Assembly: GCA_903875445.1 (NCBI GenBank)
Contig: CAIQWD010000023.1
Span: 19,051 to 83,050 of the forward strand
Origin: an uncultured delta proteobacterium
GTDB taxonomy: Bacteria > Desulfobacterota > Desulfobulbia > Desulfobulbales > Desulfocapsaceae
Length of the DNA stretch: 64,000 bases
Direction: 5' to 3'
The position numbers and the translations under genes are program-made. Positions 55,130 through 62,953 of this stretch are shown here, piece by piece (position 1 is the first letter of the stretch; each line of letters starts with the position of its first letter). The notes beneath the pieces were generated by a model. It saw only the letters and a program-made list of their open reading frames with translations. It ran no database searches and was not told the DNA's origin.

Positions 55130-56524
55130 CTACTTTCTTTTTTTTATCCGGTATTTCTTCATTTTATATTGCAGAAGACTCTTGGTGATGCCAAGCTTTT
55201 CGGCGGCTCTGGCCTGCACATAATCGGTATCGAGCAGCGCCTGGGTGAGCATTTTTTTCTCAATGACATAGAGCACGTCGTTTAAACCGGTATCCTCCGG
55301 AAACATCAGCTTAAGATCGATCTCCTGACCCAGGGGGTTCGGTTCTTCTGCGTATTGGATGTCCGGATGCACATCATCCGCCTCAATCAGGTCATTGCTG
55401 CAAAGGATGGCCGCCCGCTCAATGGTGTTTTCCAGTTCTCTGATATTGCCTTCCCAGGGCAGTTTCATCAGCAGCTTTAAGGCATCGGCCGATATCTGCA
55501 GTTGCGGTTTCGCCAGTTCCTTGCGATATTTTTCAAGGAAATGTTCCGCCAAGAGTTGCATATCGTCCATTCGATCTCGCAGGGCCGGCAGAGTAATGGG
55601 GATGACATTGAGCCGATAAAACAGATCTTCCCTGAACCTCCCGGCCGCTACCTCCTCGCGAAGGTCCTTATTTGAGGCGCTGATTATGCGTACATCGACC
55701 TCGATGGTTTTCCCTCCCCCTACCCGTTCGAAGGTCTTTTCCTGAAGAACCCGAAGCAGTTTCGATTGCAGGGCTAAAGGAATCTCGCCAATCTCGTCTA
55801 GGAATATCGTCCCGGTATCGGCAAGCTCAAAGCGCCCTTTACGCATGACCACCGCCCCGGTAAAGGCCCCTTTCTCATGGCCGAAAAGTTCGCTTTCCAG
55901 GAGGTTTTCCGAAAGGGCCGCGCAATTGACGGCGATAAATGGCCGGGACTCTCGCGGGCTGTTCACATGTATGGCCTTGGCCACCAACTCTTTGCCGGTG
56001 CCGCTTTCCCCGATGATCAACACCGAGGCATGGGTCGGAGCGACCTTTTCGATAAGATGATATACTTGGAGCATTTTCGGGTTTTTGCCGACCATCCCGC
56101 TAAAACCGCTCTTGCCCTTGATCTCATCGCGCAACCGGGTGTTTTCACGAATAAGAGAATAATGTTGGGCAGCTTTTTTCAGGGTGATGATCAGCTCGTC
56201 ATTGGAAAAGGGCTTGGCAAGATAATTGAACGCGCCGGCCTGCATCGCTTGCACTGCTTTATCAACTTCGGCGAAGGCGGTGATGACGACAACCGGAAGA
56301 TCCTCGTTCATTTCTTTTACTTTATTGAGTAACTGCAGGCCGTTCATTCCGGGCATCTGCATGTCGGTTATCACGATATCGAGATCGACTGCCTCAACAA
56401 TCTTCAGGCCAGCCGGGCCATCGGCGGCGGTAAAGACTTCAAAACCCTCATCTTTCAAGAGTTCGGAGAGGACAACGAGATAGTTAGGTTCGTCGTCGAC
56501 GACAAGGATCGAATACATAGTCAT
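55130..56524 (-). CDS. NtrC-type sigma54-dependent response regulator
   Basis: A 464-aa transcription activator: receiver (about residues 5-118; acceptor Asp in IVITDMQMPGMNG near 52), AAA+ sigma54-interaction domain (about 150-370; Walker A IGESGTGKELVAKAIH near 168, GAFTGA in HEKGAFTGAVV near 227, Walker B TIFLDEIGEIP near 245) and a Fis-type HTH at the C-terminus (LLDTDYVQARAAEKLGITKS-type region, about 420-460). Start at MTMYSILVVDDEP has AAGGAAG eight bases upstream. The cognate kinase is not adjacent. It lies 13 bases downstream of the PHP gene on the minus strand, so the two may be cotranscribed. Confidence 0.88.
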   Translation of the reverse strand: MTMYSILVVDDEPNYLVVLSELLKDEGFEVFTAADGPAGLKIVEAVDLDIVITDMQMPGMNGLQLLNKVKEMNEDLPVVVITAFAEVDKAVQAMQAGAFNYLAKPFSNDELIITLKKAAQHYSLIRENTRLRDEIKGKSGFSGMVGKNPKMLQVYHLIEKVAPTHASVLIIGESGTGKELVAKAIHVNSPRESRPFIAVNCAALSENLLESELFGHEKGAFTGAVVMRKGRFELADTGTIFLDEIGEIPLALQSKLLRVLQEKTFERVGGGKTIEVDVRIISASNKDLREEVAAGRFREDLFYRLNVIPITLPALRDRMDDMQLLAEHFLEKYRKELAKPQLQISADALKLLMKLPWEGNIRELENTIERAAILCSNDLIEADDVHPDIQYAEEPNPLGQEIDLKLMFPEDTGLNDVLYVIEKKMLTQALLDTDYVQARAAEKLGITKSLLQYKMKKYRIKKRK

Positions 56525-56537
56525 GAGATTTCTTCCT

Positions 56538-57410
56538 TCAAGTACCTTGCTCTGTTGACACAAGGAGTTGATTGTTTTCCAGGTGTCTTTTCATCGTTTC
56601 AAGGAGATGCTTAGGAACCGAACAATTTCTGCCGCCGGCAAGGGTCGTACCGGGTCGGATAGCTCCATGATAATCGCTTCCGCCGGTTATGAGAAGGTCA
56701 AGTTTTTTGGCCATGGTCTGCAGCTTTTTTTTGAATTGGCGGGAATGGGTCGGGTAATAGACCTCAACCCCGGCAAGCCCTGCTGTCCGCAGTTTGCCAA
56801 GCACCACGTTTACATCTTCGCCTGATTTTTCAATTTGTTGTGGATGGGCAAGAACCGCTAAACCGCCGGCATTCGCTATCATTGCAATAGCCTCATCGGC
56901 CTGCAATTCATAGCGTGGAGCATAGGCCAAGCCCCCCTTGGCAAGATACCGGTGAAAAGCCTCATCCATGTTTTTGACAACGCCTTTTTGCATCAGGATC
57001 TGGGCAATATGCGGTCTGCCGCTTTGTCCGTGGCCGGATTTTTTTTCCAGTTCCTGAAGGTGAATATCCACACCGAGACGATTGAGATTGGCGAGGATGA
57101 CCTTGTTTCGCTCCAAACGACCACTTTGCAGGCGTTGCAGAGCCAGGGACAGCGCCTCATCAGACGGCCTGAAGAAATACCCCAGCAGATGCACGGCGCA
57201 GTCCCCATGCTTGATGCTGAGTTCCAGGCCAGGAACAACTTCAACACCCAGTTGGTTGCCGACCCTCATTGCTTCTTCAATTCCCTCGATCGTATCATGG
57301 TCGGTGAGAGATATGGCTGCAAGTCCCCGCTGTTGCGCATATTGCACCAGCTCGGTCGGACTCATGCTGCCGTCGGAAAATGTCGAGTGAATATGCAGAT
57401 CGATTGACAT
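56538..57410 (-). CDS. PHP-domain phosphoesterase (RNase AM/YciV-like)
   Basis: A 290-aa metal-dependent phosphoesterase with the PHP motifs DLHIHSTFSDGS near residue 4, SLTDHDTIEG near 34, EVVPGLELS near 57 and AVLAHPQQ near 185, closing with GGSDYHGAIRP near 247. E. coli YciV (RNase AM) of this group trims 5' ends of RNA and cleaves 3',5'-bisphosphonucleotides. Start at MSIDLHIHSTF has no clear ribosome binding site. Its leader contains an intrinsic terminator 20 bases before the ATG, suggesting conditional expression. Confidence 0.83.
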   Translation of the reverse strand: MSIDLHIHSTFSDGSMSPTELVQYAQQRGLAAISLTDHDTIEGIEEAMRVGNQLGVEVVPGLELSIKHGDCAVHLLGYFFRPSDEALSLALQRLQSGRLERNKVILANLNRLGVDIHLQELEKKSGHGQSGRPHIAQILMQKGVVKNMDEAFHRYLAKGGLAYAPRYELQADEAIAMIANAGGLAVLAHPQQIEKSGEDVNVVLGKLRTAGLAGVEVYYPTHSRQFKKKLQTMAKKLDLLITGGSDYHGAIRPGTTLAGGRNCSVPKHLLETMKRHLENNQLLVSTEQGT

Positions 57411-57429
57411 TATTGAAAATATACCCGAT

Positions 57430-57463
57430 AAAAAAAGACCGACCCGGCACAATCTTGGTCGGC
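57430..57463 (-). terminator. Intrinsic terminator within the leader of the PHP gene
   Basis: On the minus strand GCCGACC pairs with GGTCGGT over a 12-base loop, then seven T residues follow (57436 to 57430) and the PHP start codon is 19 bases further on. No upstream minus-strand gene exists that would need termination here. A competing hairpin (57461-57467 with 57478-57483) shares three bases with its 5' arm, as in an attenuator. Confidence 0.6.
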
Positions 57464-57496
57464 AAAGCCCGATCACCCTTGCCTCTCACTGCGCAT

Positions 57497-57526
57497 AGTA
57501 TAACAACGATCTTTCTGCAATAACAA
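57497..57526 (-). promoter_or_regulatory. Promoter of the PHP leader
   Basis: On the minus strand TTGTTA (57526-57521) and TATACT (57502-57497) are 18 bases apart. Start near 57490 gives a leader of about 80 bases containing the terminator. Confidence 0.5.
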
Positions 57527-57623
57527 TATAGCTATGCAGAATCACATATTTTCCTTTACTTTTCTAGGCTCTGTCCGATAAAGTTTGGACAATAAACAGT
57601 TCAACTCCAGAGGAGAATCCTGT

Positions 57624-58403
57624 ATGCCTTCCTTCCTTTTTTATGTCTTGACCCTCCTCCTTGTCGGCGGCTGTGCCAGTCGGATCCCGGAACCCATTAC
57701 CTACCCCTACTCGCAGCAGCAGAAAATGGAAGCCTCACATCATTGGCAGGTTTTGGCTGAAGATCTTGCCAATCGTATCAATAATGAGCTGATCATCACC
57801 GACAATATAACCAAAACCGTTTTCGTCAAGGAAACCTGCGGAAACGAGGCTGCCCCCTGCAACCCCACAGAAACCGGCAGCTTTAATGAGGCTTTTCGGG
57901 ATTTGCTGATCACCAATCTAGTTGGTTTCGGCATTCCTACGCAACAGCAAAAAACCGATGAAACCTTGGAAATTTATTACAAAGTACAGGTCGTCCGCCA
58001 TAACAGCGAACGCCTCCGCACTCTGCAGCCGGGGTTACTGACCGGCCTTTCTGCAGCCGTCGTGGTTCTTCGCAACGCCCCAGCCGATATCATTACCATT
58101 GCCTTGGGGGCAGCCGCCGACGTAGCCAATGCCAATATGGTGACCAACGGTCATTATGAAATTATAATTACCACCTCAATGCTGTCCGGTGGAAAATATC
58201 TCTTCAGGGCCTCGGATATCTATTATATTAATGACAAAGACTTTTGGCATTACCAAGATCATCTGCCGCAGGCAAAAACCATGAAGCTCACTGGTCCGGA
58301 AAAGCCTCAATTCCAGGATCCGGCAAAACCCCTGCCGGAAACTTTCAAGCCTGCACCCGAAAACACCGAACAATCAACACCGACCAACAAAAAAGAAATA
58401 TAG
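57624..58403 (+). CDS. Lipoprotein of unknown function
   Basis: A 259-aa lipoprotein with a short signal peptide and lipobox LVGGC near residue 17 (Cys acylated). After it come a Gln-rich stretch, an alpha/beta segment WQVLAEDLANRIN near 43 reminiscent of CsgG/FlgO-type secreted domains, a hydrophobic region around 140-175 and a Pro/Glu-rich tail. AGAGGAG lies seven bases before the ATG. I do not recognise the family. It is followed six bases later by a FlgO-like lipoprotein and shares its reading direction, so the two probably form a pair at the outer membrane. Confidence 0.8.
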   Translation: MPSFLFYVLTLLLVGGCASRIPEPITYPYSQQQKMEASHHWQVLAEDLANRINNELIITDNITKTVFVKETCGNEAAPCNPTETGSFNEAFRDLLITNLVGFGIPTQQQKTDETLEIYYKVQVVRHNSERLRTLQPGLLTGLSAAVVVLRNAPADIITIALGAAADVANANMVTNGHYEIIITTSMLSGGKYLFRASDIYYINDKDFWHYQDHLPQAKTMKLTGPEKPQFQDPAKPLPETFKPAPENTEQSTPTNKKEI

Positions 58404-58408
58404 AGGCA

Positions 58409-59077
58409 ATGTACACCATGAATTCCTGCCACATTACCCGGCTGAAAACATCCCTTCCTCAGAAGGCAGCATACCTTCTTTTTTTCGGCTCGCTCTTGTT
58501 GCTTGGCGCCGGCTGCTCAGACTTCAACGGCACACGCCTGGAAAGAGTCCTCGGCAAAGATACCGATCTCATCAGTTTTTCCTATCAGATTGCCGAAAAT
58601 CTGGTAGCTCGCTCCATGCCACCACTGATACCCCTCCATCCCGACATGCCGGTTTTGGTTACCACCTTTGTCGATAACAACGACCTCACAAAAGCCTCGC
58701 GCTTCGGCAGATTGCTCCAGGAGCATATCGCTTCCAGAATGGTGCAGCTTGGTTATACTGTCCGCGAGATAAAGCTCACCCGCACAATCAACATAGATCC
58801 GAAGTCCGGAGAAACCATTCTCTCACGAGACCTTTCAAAGGTCAGCGGCGAACTCCAGGCCCAGGCTATTCTCGCCGGGACCATTTCTCGTTCCGACCGG
58901 ATGCTTTACCTTTCCGCAAGGCTTATTACTCCGGAAAACGGCAATATCATCGCCACATACGATCAGCAATTGTATATGGACGATAATCTTCTGGCCCTCT
59001 TGGGCTTGCGGCACCAGGATGAAATTGACAACCCGATATCGGAACCGAAACAACCACGTCTCAACCCATTCTGGTAG
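58409..59077 (+). CDS. FlgO-like lipoprotein
   Basis: A 222-aa outer-membrane lipoprotein: signal peptide with hydrophobic LLFFGSLLLLGAGC core and lipobox GAGC near residue 35. The mature domain resembles the FlgO family (QIAENLVARSMP, VLVTTFVDNNDLTKASRFGRLLQ near residue 90, split motifs), linked to the sheathed flagellum base in Vibrio but widespread outside it; so flagellar function is not implied here. Two starts, ATG at 58409 or 58418, are possible. It lies six bases after the previous lipoprotein and five before the SDR gene. Confidence 0.75.
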   Translation: MYTMNSCHITRLKTSLPQKAAYLLFFGSLLLLGAGCSDFNGTRLERVLGKDTDLISFSYQIAENLVARSMPPLIPLHPDMPVLVTTFVDNNDLTKASRFGRLLQEHIASRMVQLGYTVREIKLTRTINIDPKSGETILSRDLSKVSGELQAQAILAGTISRSDRMLYLSARLITPENGNIIATYDQQLYMDDNLLALLGLRHQDEIDNPISEPKQPRLNPFW

Positions 59078-59081
59078 TCGC

Positions 59082-59912
59082 ATGCCCCTTCAAGGAAAGA
59101 TAGCCCTTATCCCCGGCGCTTCCCGCCCCATAGGAAGAGCGATTGCCCGCAAATTCGCAAATCAAGGCGCCAGCCTGGTGCTTCCGGTTTACGACTGGCC
59201 TGAGTCAATCGCCGAGATGGAAGATGAATTTCAAAGCGCAAACTTTGACTATTTTTCCAGTGTGGTTGACCTGCGGCGGGAAGAAGAGGTCATATTGCTC
59301 TCGGAAAGCGTTAGAAATCGCTTCGGCTCTCTTGATTTTCTTATCAACAATATTGAACGAGGAGGTATGCCCGCCGTGCATGGGAGTTATGACCTGCCCC
59401 ACAACACGGCCCAATGGGATCTCGAAATAGCAACAACTATGAAAGCCAAGTGGCTACTTTATCATAATTTATACCCGCTCATGCAGGATCGTGTCGGGGG
59501 CGCAGTAGTAAACATCTCATCAATCGCCGCGATAATCGGACGTAGCGGTCCGGCGGCTGTCTTTTTTAGTGATGGATACAGTGCGGCCAACCGAGCGATT
59601 CAATCCTTTACCGAAACCTGGGCCAAAGAAGCAGCACCCGCTTTACGGGTCAATGAATTGATGCTGGGGCTTATCCAGCACAGACATGGCGAGGGTACTC
59701 GCGGCTGGGAGAACCTGACGACTCAGGAGAAAAAAGATCTGTCGGCAACAATTCTCCTGGAACGTACCGGTTTGCCGGAAGAAGTCGCTGCTGCCGTATA
59801 CTATTTGGCGGTGGATGCCGGTTATATTACCGGAGCCGTCCTGCGGATGGACGGCGGATTTATCCTTGGCGGCTCCAGGGTGCCACCCATCCCCTCTGGT
59901 ATTTTAGAGTGA
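59082..59912 (+). CDS. Atypical short-chain dehydrogenase/reductase
   Basis: A 276-aa Rossmann protein of the SDR family. The cofactor loop reads PGASRPIGRA (usually TGxxxGIG), the usual NNAG is NNIERGG near residue 89, and the catalytic Ser is kept in NISSIAAII near 140. The YxxxK motif reads YSAAN: the lysine is replaced by asparagine. The final GLILGGSR-like region is kept. It may be a binding protein, a reductase with altered chemistry or a pseudoenzyme. The ATG is five bases after the FlgO-like stop. It overlaps the convergent HEAT protein by nine bases. Confidence 0.75.
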   Translation: MPLQGKIALIPGASRPIGRAIARKFANQGASLVLPVYDWPESIAEMEDEFQSANFDYFSSVVDLRREEEVILLSESVRNRFGSLDFLINNIERGGMPAVHGSYDLPHNTAQWDLEIATTMKAKWLLYHNLYPLMQDRVGGAVVNISSIAAIIGRSGPAAVFFSDGYSAANRAIQSFTETWAKEAAPALRVNELMLGLIQHRHGEGTRGWENLTTQEKKDLSATILLERTGLPEEVAAAVYYLAVDAGYITGAVLRMDGGFILGGSRVPPIPSGILE

Positions 59913-60686
59913 TGGCGAGGGAGCTGCCCCGTTATCATCGCGACCTTCTGCCGCTGCACTGATCCGTTTCAGGCCATCCTCGGCAAGTTTTGCTACCGTT
60001 ACGGTCCTTAAAGTATTATCGAAAAACAAGCGTACTTCTCCAGGATGGTTAAGAAAACCTGAAATTTTCGTTGCTGCGAAATTTCCCCCCAACATCCCCA
60101 GACACCAGATAGCTAAACCTACAACCTGGTGATCAGGAGACGACAGATAGGCGATAAGATCATCCACCAGGTGTCTTTCCAGCATCTCTGTTCTGTGCCC
60201 TTGACACAATCTGCCGATTCCCCAAAGCAATCCCCGCTGCAGAAGCGGCAGTTCCAGGTAGTTGCCATCCTGAAAATTTTCTTCGCCATCCTCACGCATA
60301 TAGGAGACAAGCATATGCAGATACTCCTGACGCAGCAGGGCACTATGAAACATTATCTCGGCCATGGCTTCCGGAGCTCCCCAGCCAATTCCCCCTGACT
60401 CATCGCTTAAAGACCAGAGGAAGCGGCGCATGACGATTCTCGCCGATTCCGGGTCGTTGTCAGCCATGGCCGGAACTATGCGCCCAAAAGCACAGACAGC
60501 ATGCCAGCGTACCTGCTCCAGCGAATTGCAAAGGGCTATAAAAAGGGGGTTAAGGAGGAGATGTGGCTGATGATCTTCAAGGAAACAAAAAACTCCTCCT
60601 AGCTCCGGTTGTTCCAAAGTTGCCAGAAGTTCTTGTCTCATTCCCCTTCTGCTCATTTTTTGAAAACGGCTAAGGGTTTCGGTCAT
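59904..60686 (-). CDS. DVU0298-family HEAT-repeat protein
   Basis: A 260-aa helical protein that matches the DVU0298 family of Desulfobacterota: NPLFIALCNSLEQVRWHAV near residue 46, CAFGRIVPAMADND near 67, then SLSDESGGIGWGAPEAMAEI near 90 and RGLLWGIGRL near 146 (segments quoted separately). HEAT repeats imply a protein-protein binding scaffold. Phycobiliprotein-lyase-type HEAT proteins are related in fold only. The start overlaps the cNMP/PATAN gene by 17 bases, so translation is coupled. Function unknown; the three-gene operon (membrane protein, cNMP/PATAN, HEAT) suggests a signalling complex. Confidence 0.8.
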   Translation of the reverse strand: MTETLSRFQKMSRRGMRQELLATLEQPELGGVFCFLEDHQPHLLLNPLFIALCNSLEQVRWHAVCAFGRIVPAMADNDPESARIVMRRFLWSLSDESGGIGWGAPEAMAEIMFHSALLRQEYLHMLVSYMREDGEENFQDGNYLELPLLQRGLLWGIGRLCQGHRTEMLERHLVDDLIAYLSSPDHQVVGLAIWCLGMLGGNFAATKISGFLNHPGEVRLFFDNTLRTVTVAKLAEDGLKRISAAAEGRDDNGAAPSPSL

Positions 60687-61743
60687 CGAGACGTTTCATC
60701 CCTTCCATGAGCATCCCCATGAAACCACCAACGACATCGCGTCGTTTTTCTTTCTCCGTCAACCCTTGGGTGAATTTGAAACGACCGCTATTCAAGGCTA
60801 AGATCTGATAAAAGGCCTCTTTGCCAAGTACTCCGTTGAGTTCGGCGAAGACCAGTTCTCCTTCATTGAACATGATCACTGCCCTTTTTTCTTCAAATTC
60901 GATATGCAGCTTGCCTGTTTTTTGGTTGACATTGATCATCTGACACAATTCGACCAACGAGATATCCGTTAATTGGCCAACCATCCCCGAGGCCAATTCT
61001 TCAGCCCTTTGGAGATTCATTTTGGTGATTCTGCTGACCAGCAGCTTGTAAAAAAAGACCTGGAGTGCCGGAAATCGTATGAGAATATGGCGGAAATTCT
61101 TGTGGTTCATCACCGCCACTTGACATGTTTCAGCGGCCATAATAGTAGTCGAAACCCTTTCTCCCGAGAGTAAACTCATCTCGCCAAAGACTTCACCGCG
61201 ATCAAGCTCGACGAGAGTTATACCGTGATCGTCGATGACTTCAGCCTTGCCGGAAAGAAGGATATAGAGCCGATTGCCCGGGTCGCCTTTCTGGGTTATA
61301 GGAAACTGCCAAGGATATTCCAAGAATTCAAGAAGAGTGGCAAGATCGAGTAAATCCTCATCGGACAAGGGTGAAAAAATATCTATTGCCCGCAGCAGGC
61401 CGGCAAAACCGGCAGTCTCCTGGATCTTTTCCCTCCGCTCGGCGGCTGCCAGCAGTTTCATCTGCAGGGTGGCAAATTCCTTCTCTTTCTTATATTCAAA
61501 ACGGATAAGTCCAACACAGCCACCACACTCGAATTTTGCTTTTTTAGTACTCCCCATGGAATAGTTTTCAAAACTATTGTCGGCAGATGCCAAGGCTATG
61601 AGTTCTCGGGCGAGAACCAGGCATGTCGGTTTACCGGCAGGCAGGTTCAGAACACCCTCGCTGACCCGCAGTTCTTCTCGAACATTGTAGAGTGGGCAGT
61701 GATCTTCTTCGGTAATGATGAATATTCCGTTGCGAAACTGCAT
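60670..61743 (-). CDS. Cyclic-nucleotide-binding domain fused to PATAN/DUF4388 domain
   Basis: A 357-aa soluble protein. Residues 1-115 hold a poorly known N-terminal region with CGGCVGLIRFEYKK near 74; 116-240 form a cyclic-nucleotide-binding domain (AIDIFSPLSDEDL start, GEVFGEMSLLSGERVSTT near 188); 258-335 form a PATAN/DUF4388 domain (GQLTDISLVELCQMINVN, GELVFAELNG). The usual RTA of the phosphate-binding cassette reads VST, so nucleotide binding may be weak. PATAN domains link to receiver and pilus/gliding signalling in other bacteria. There is no HTH. GAGGA precedes the ATG; it lies 12 bases after the small membrane protein. Confidence 0.8.
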   Translation of the reverse strand: MQFRNGIFIITEEDHCPLYNVREELRVSEGVLNLPAGKPTCLVLARELIALASADNSFENYSMGSTKKAKFECGGCVGLIRFEYKKEKEFATLQMKLLAAAERREKIQETAGFAGLLRAIDIFSPLSDEDLLDLATLLEFLEYPWQFPITQKGDPGNRLYILLSGKAEVIDDHGITLVELDRGEVFGEMSLLSGERVSTTIMAAETCQVAVMNHKNFRHILIRFPALQVFFYKLLVSRITKMNLQRAEELASGMVGQLTDISLVELCQMINVNQKTGKLHIEFEEKRAVIMFNEGELVFAELNGVLGKEAFYQILALNSGRFKFTQGLTEKEKRRDVVGGFMGMLMEGMKRLDDRNP

Positions 61744-61755
61744 ATCAATCCTCGT

Positions 61756-62085
61756 TCAATCCGATCGACCGAAAAGAAGATAAATGACGACCCCGATGGC
61801 ACCGGCCCCACCAAAAATCACCGGCAGGATTTTCTCGATCTGTATTTCTCCTTTGACAAGGAGGGTATCCATGTAGGGGGTTCCGGATACCCACCATACG
61901 GCAACAAAAATGGCGATAATGATCAAATCTCTCCATTTCTGTTTGAAAACCATGTAGCCAATCATGAGACCAAAGGGGACAACAAACCATGGGTTGCTAA
62001 ATAATCCTATATAATCGACACCCTTGATTTGTTCATGCAGGTGCGTTGAGTCAAACCAGGTGCACAGCTTTGTCCAGATTTCCAT
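61756..62085 (-). CDS. Small integral membrane protein
   Basis: A 109-aa protein with three predicted membrane helices (about residues 31-47, 53-69 and 84-104), separated by short polar loops, and an N-terminal amphipathic segment. AAGGAAAATG precedes the ATG. Unknown family. It opens the operon with the cNMP/PATAN and HEAT proteins, so it could anchor or sense for them. It is divergent from the shikimate-kinase-like gene across a 282-base gap that holds no recognisable gene. Confidence 0.65.
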   Translation of the reverse strand: MEIWTKLCTWFDSTHLHEQIKGVDYIGLFSNPWFVVPFGLMIGYMVFKQKWRDLIIIAIFVAVWWVSGTPYMDTLLVKGEIQIEKILPVIFGGAGAIGVVIYLLFGRSD

Positions 62086-62367
62086 TGCATTTTCCTTTTA
62101 AAATTCAGTTATCAAACATTCAATACATTTTCTGGTTATACCGTGAAACCACTTTACTCTAAGTTAATTGCAGCGGCATTATTTTTCACCCCTCTTGTCG
62201 ATCACCTGCCTCCGCCGAGATAAGAATTGTTCTCTTACCTCTTTACTTCTCGAGCAAAAGGTTGAAATATCGATTTAACAGAATAATCTATGAAAATTCT
62301 TCGGGAAAGGCAAACCAACATCGTTGGCAGTCCTATTTTATTTGCTCAATTTTCTTAAAGAGTGACA

Positions 62368-62889
62368 ATGAAACACAAAAAGACCAATATCGTTCTTATC
62401 GGCATGCCGGGATCCGGCAAGAGCACCGTCGGCGTAATTTTAGCAAAAATGCTTGCCAAATCCTACCTCGATACCGATATTCTCATCCAGAATCTTGAAA
62501 ACAGGACATTACAGGATATAGTCGACCGTGAGGGACACATGGTGTTGCGGGCAATAGAGGAGCGAACATTGCTCAGTATCACCTGCAACGACCATATTAT
62601 CGCAACTGGAGGCAGTGCGGCGTATAGCGAGCCAGCCATGAAACACCTGAAGCAACATGGCATTATTGTTTTTCTCCATGCCGATCTTCCGACACTGCAG
62701 GCAAGGGTGCGAAACTATGACACCCGCGGTTTAGCAAAACGGCCGAATCAGAGTTTTCAGGATCTTTTTAATGAACGTCTGGCCCTTTATAAAAAGTACG
62801 CCGATATGACGATTGAGAATTCGAATCTTACCCAGGAGCAGGTCTGCGAGACAATTATCGATTGGCTGCAGCAAAGCCAAATACAGTAA
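62368..62889 (+). CDS. Shikimate kinase-like protein
   Basis: A 173-aa P-loop kinase of the shikimate-kinase family, adding phosphate to shikimate in the chorismate pathway. It has GMPGSGKSTVG near residue 11 and LDTDILIQ near 34 for the Asp that contacts substrate. The usual GGG of the shikimate site reads ATGGSAAY near 74. The lid region is DTRGLAKRPNQ near 115, not the typical R-P-L-L. So it is probably a shikimate kinase but the two changes leave some doubt. Start ATG at 62368 was chosen over GTG at 62362. It leads into the TIGR01777 gene. Confidence 0.75.
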   Translation: MKHKKTNIVLIGMPGSGKSTVGVILAKMLAKSYLDTDILIQNLENRTLQDIVDREGHMVLRAIEERTLLSITCNDHIIATGGSAAYSEPAMKHLKQHGIIVFLHADLPTLQARVRNYDTRGLAKRPNQSFQDLFNERLALYKKYADMTIENSNLTQEQVCETIIDWLQQSQIQ

Positions 62890-62953
62890 TTGACGCATTT
62901 ATACCTTCTCTCGCACTGTTGGATTTAGCAGAAAAATAACGGGATACAGGAAA

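Noticed and set aside
59988..60010. CCGTTACGG-like sequence resembling the palindromic repeat
   Set aside because: It lies inside the conserved DVU0298-like coding region, lacks the flanks and second arm, and the match is short.
62086..62367. Gene or RNA in the gap before the shikimate-kinase-like gene
   Set aside because: No coding pattern, hairpin with T-run or known RNA shape was seen; it probably holds divergent promoters.
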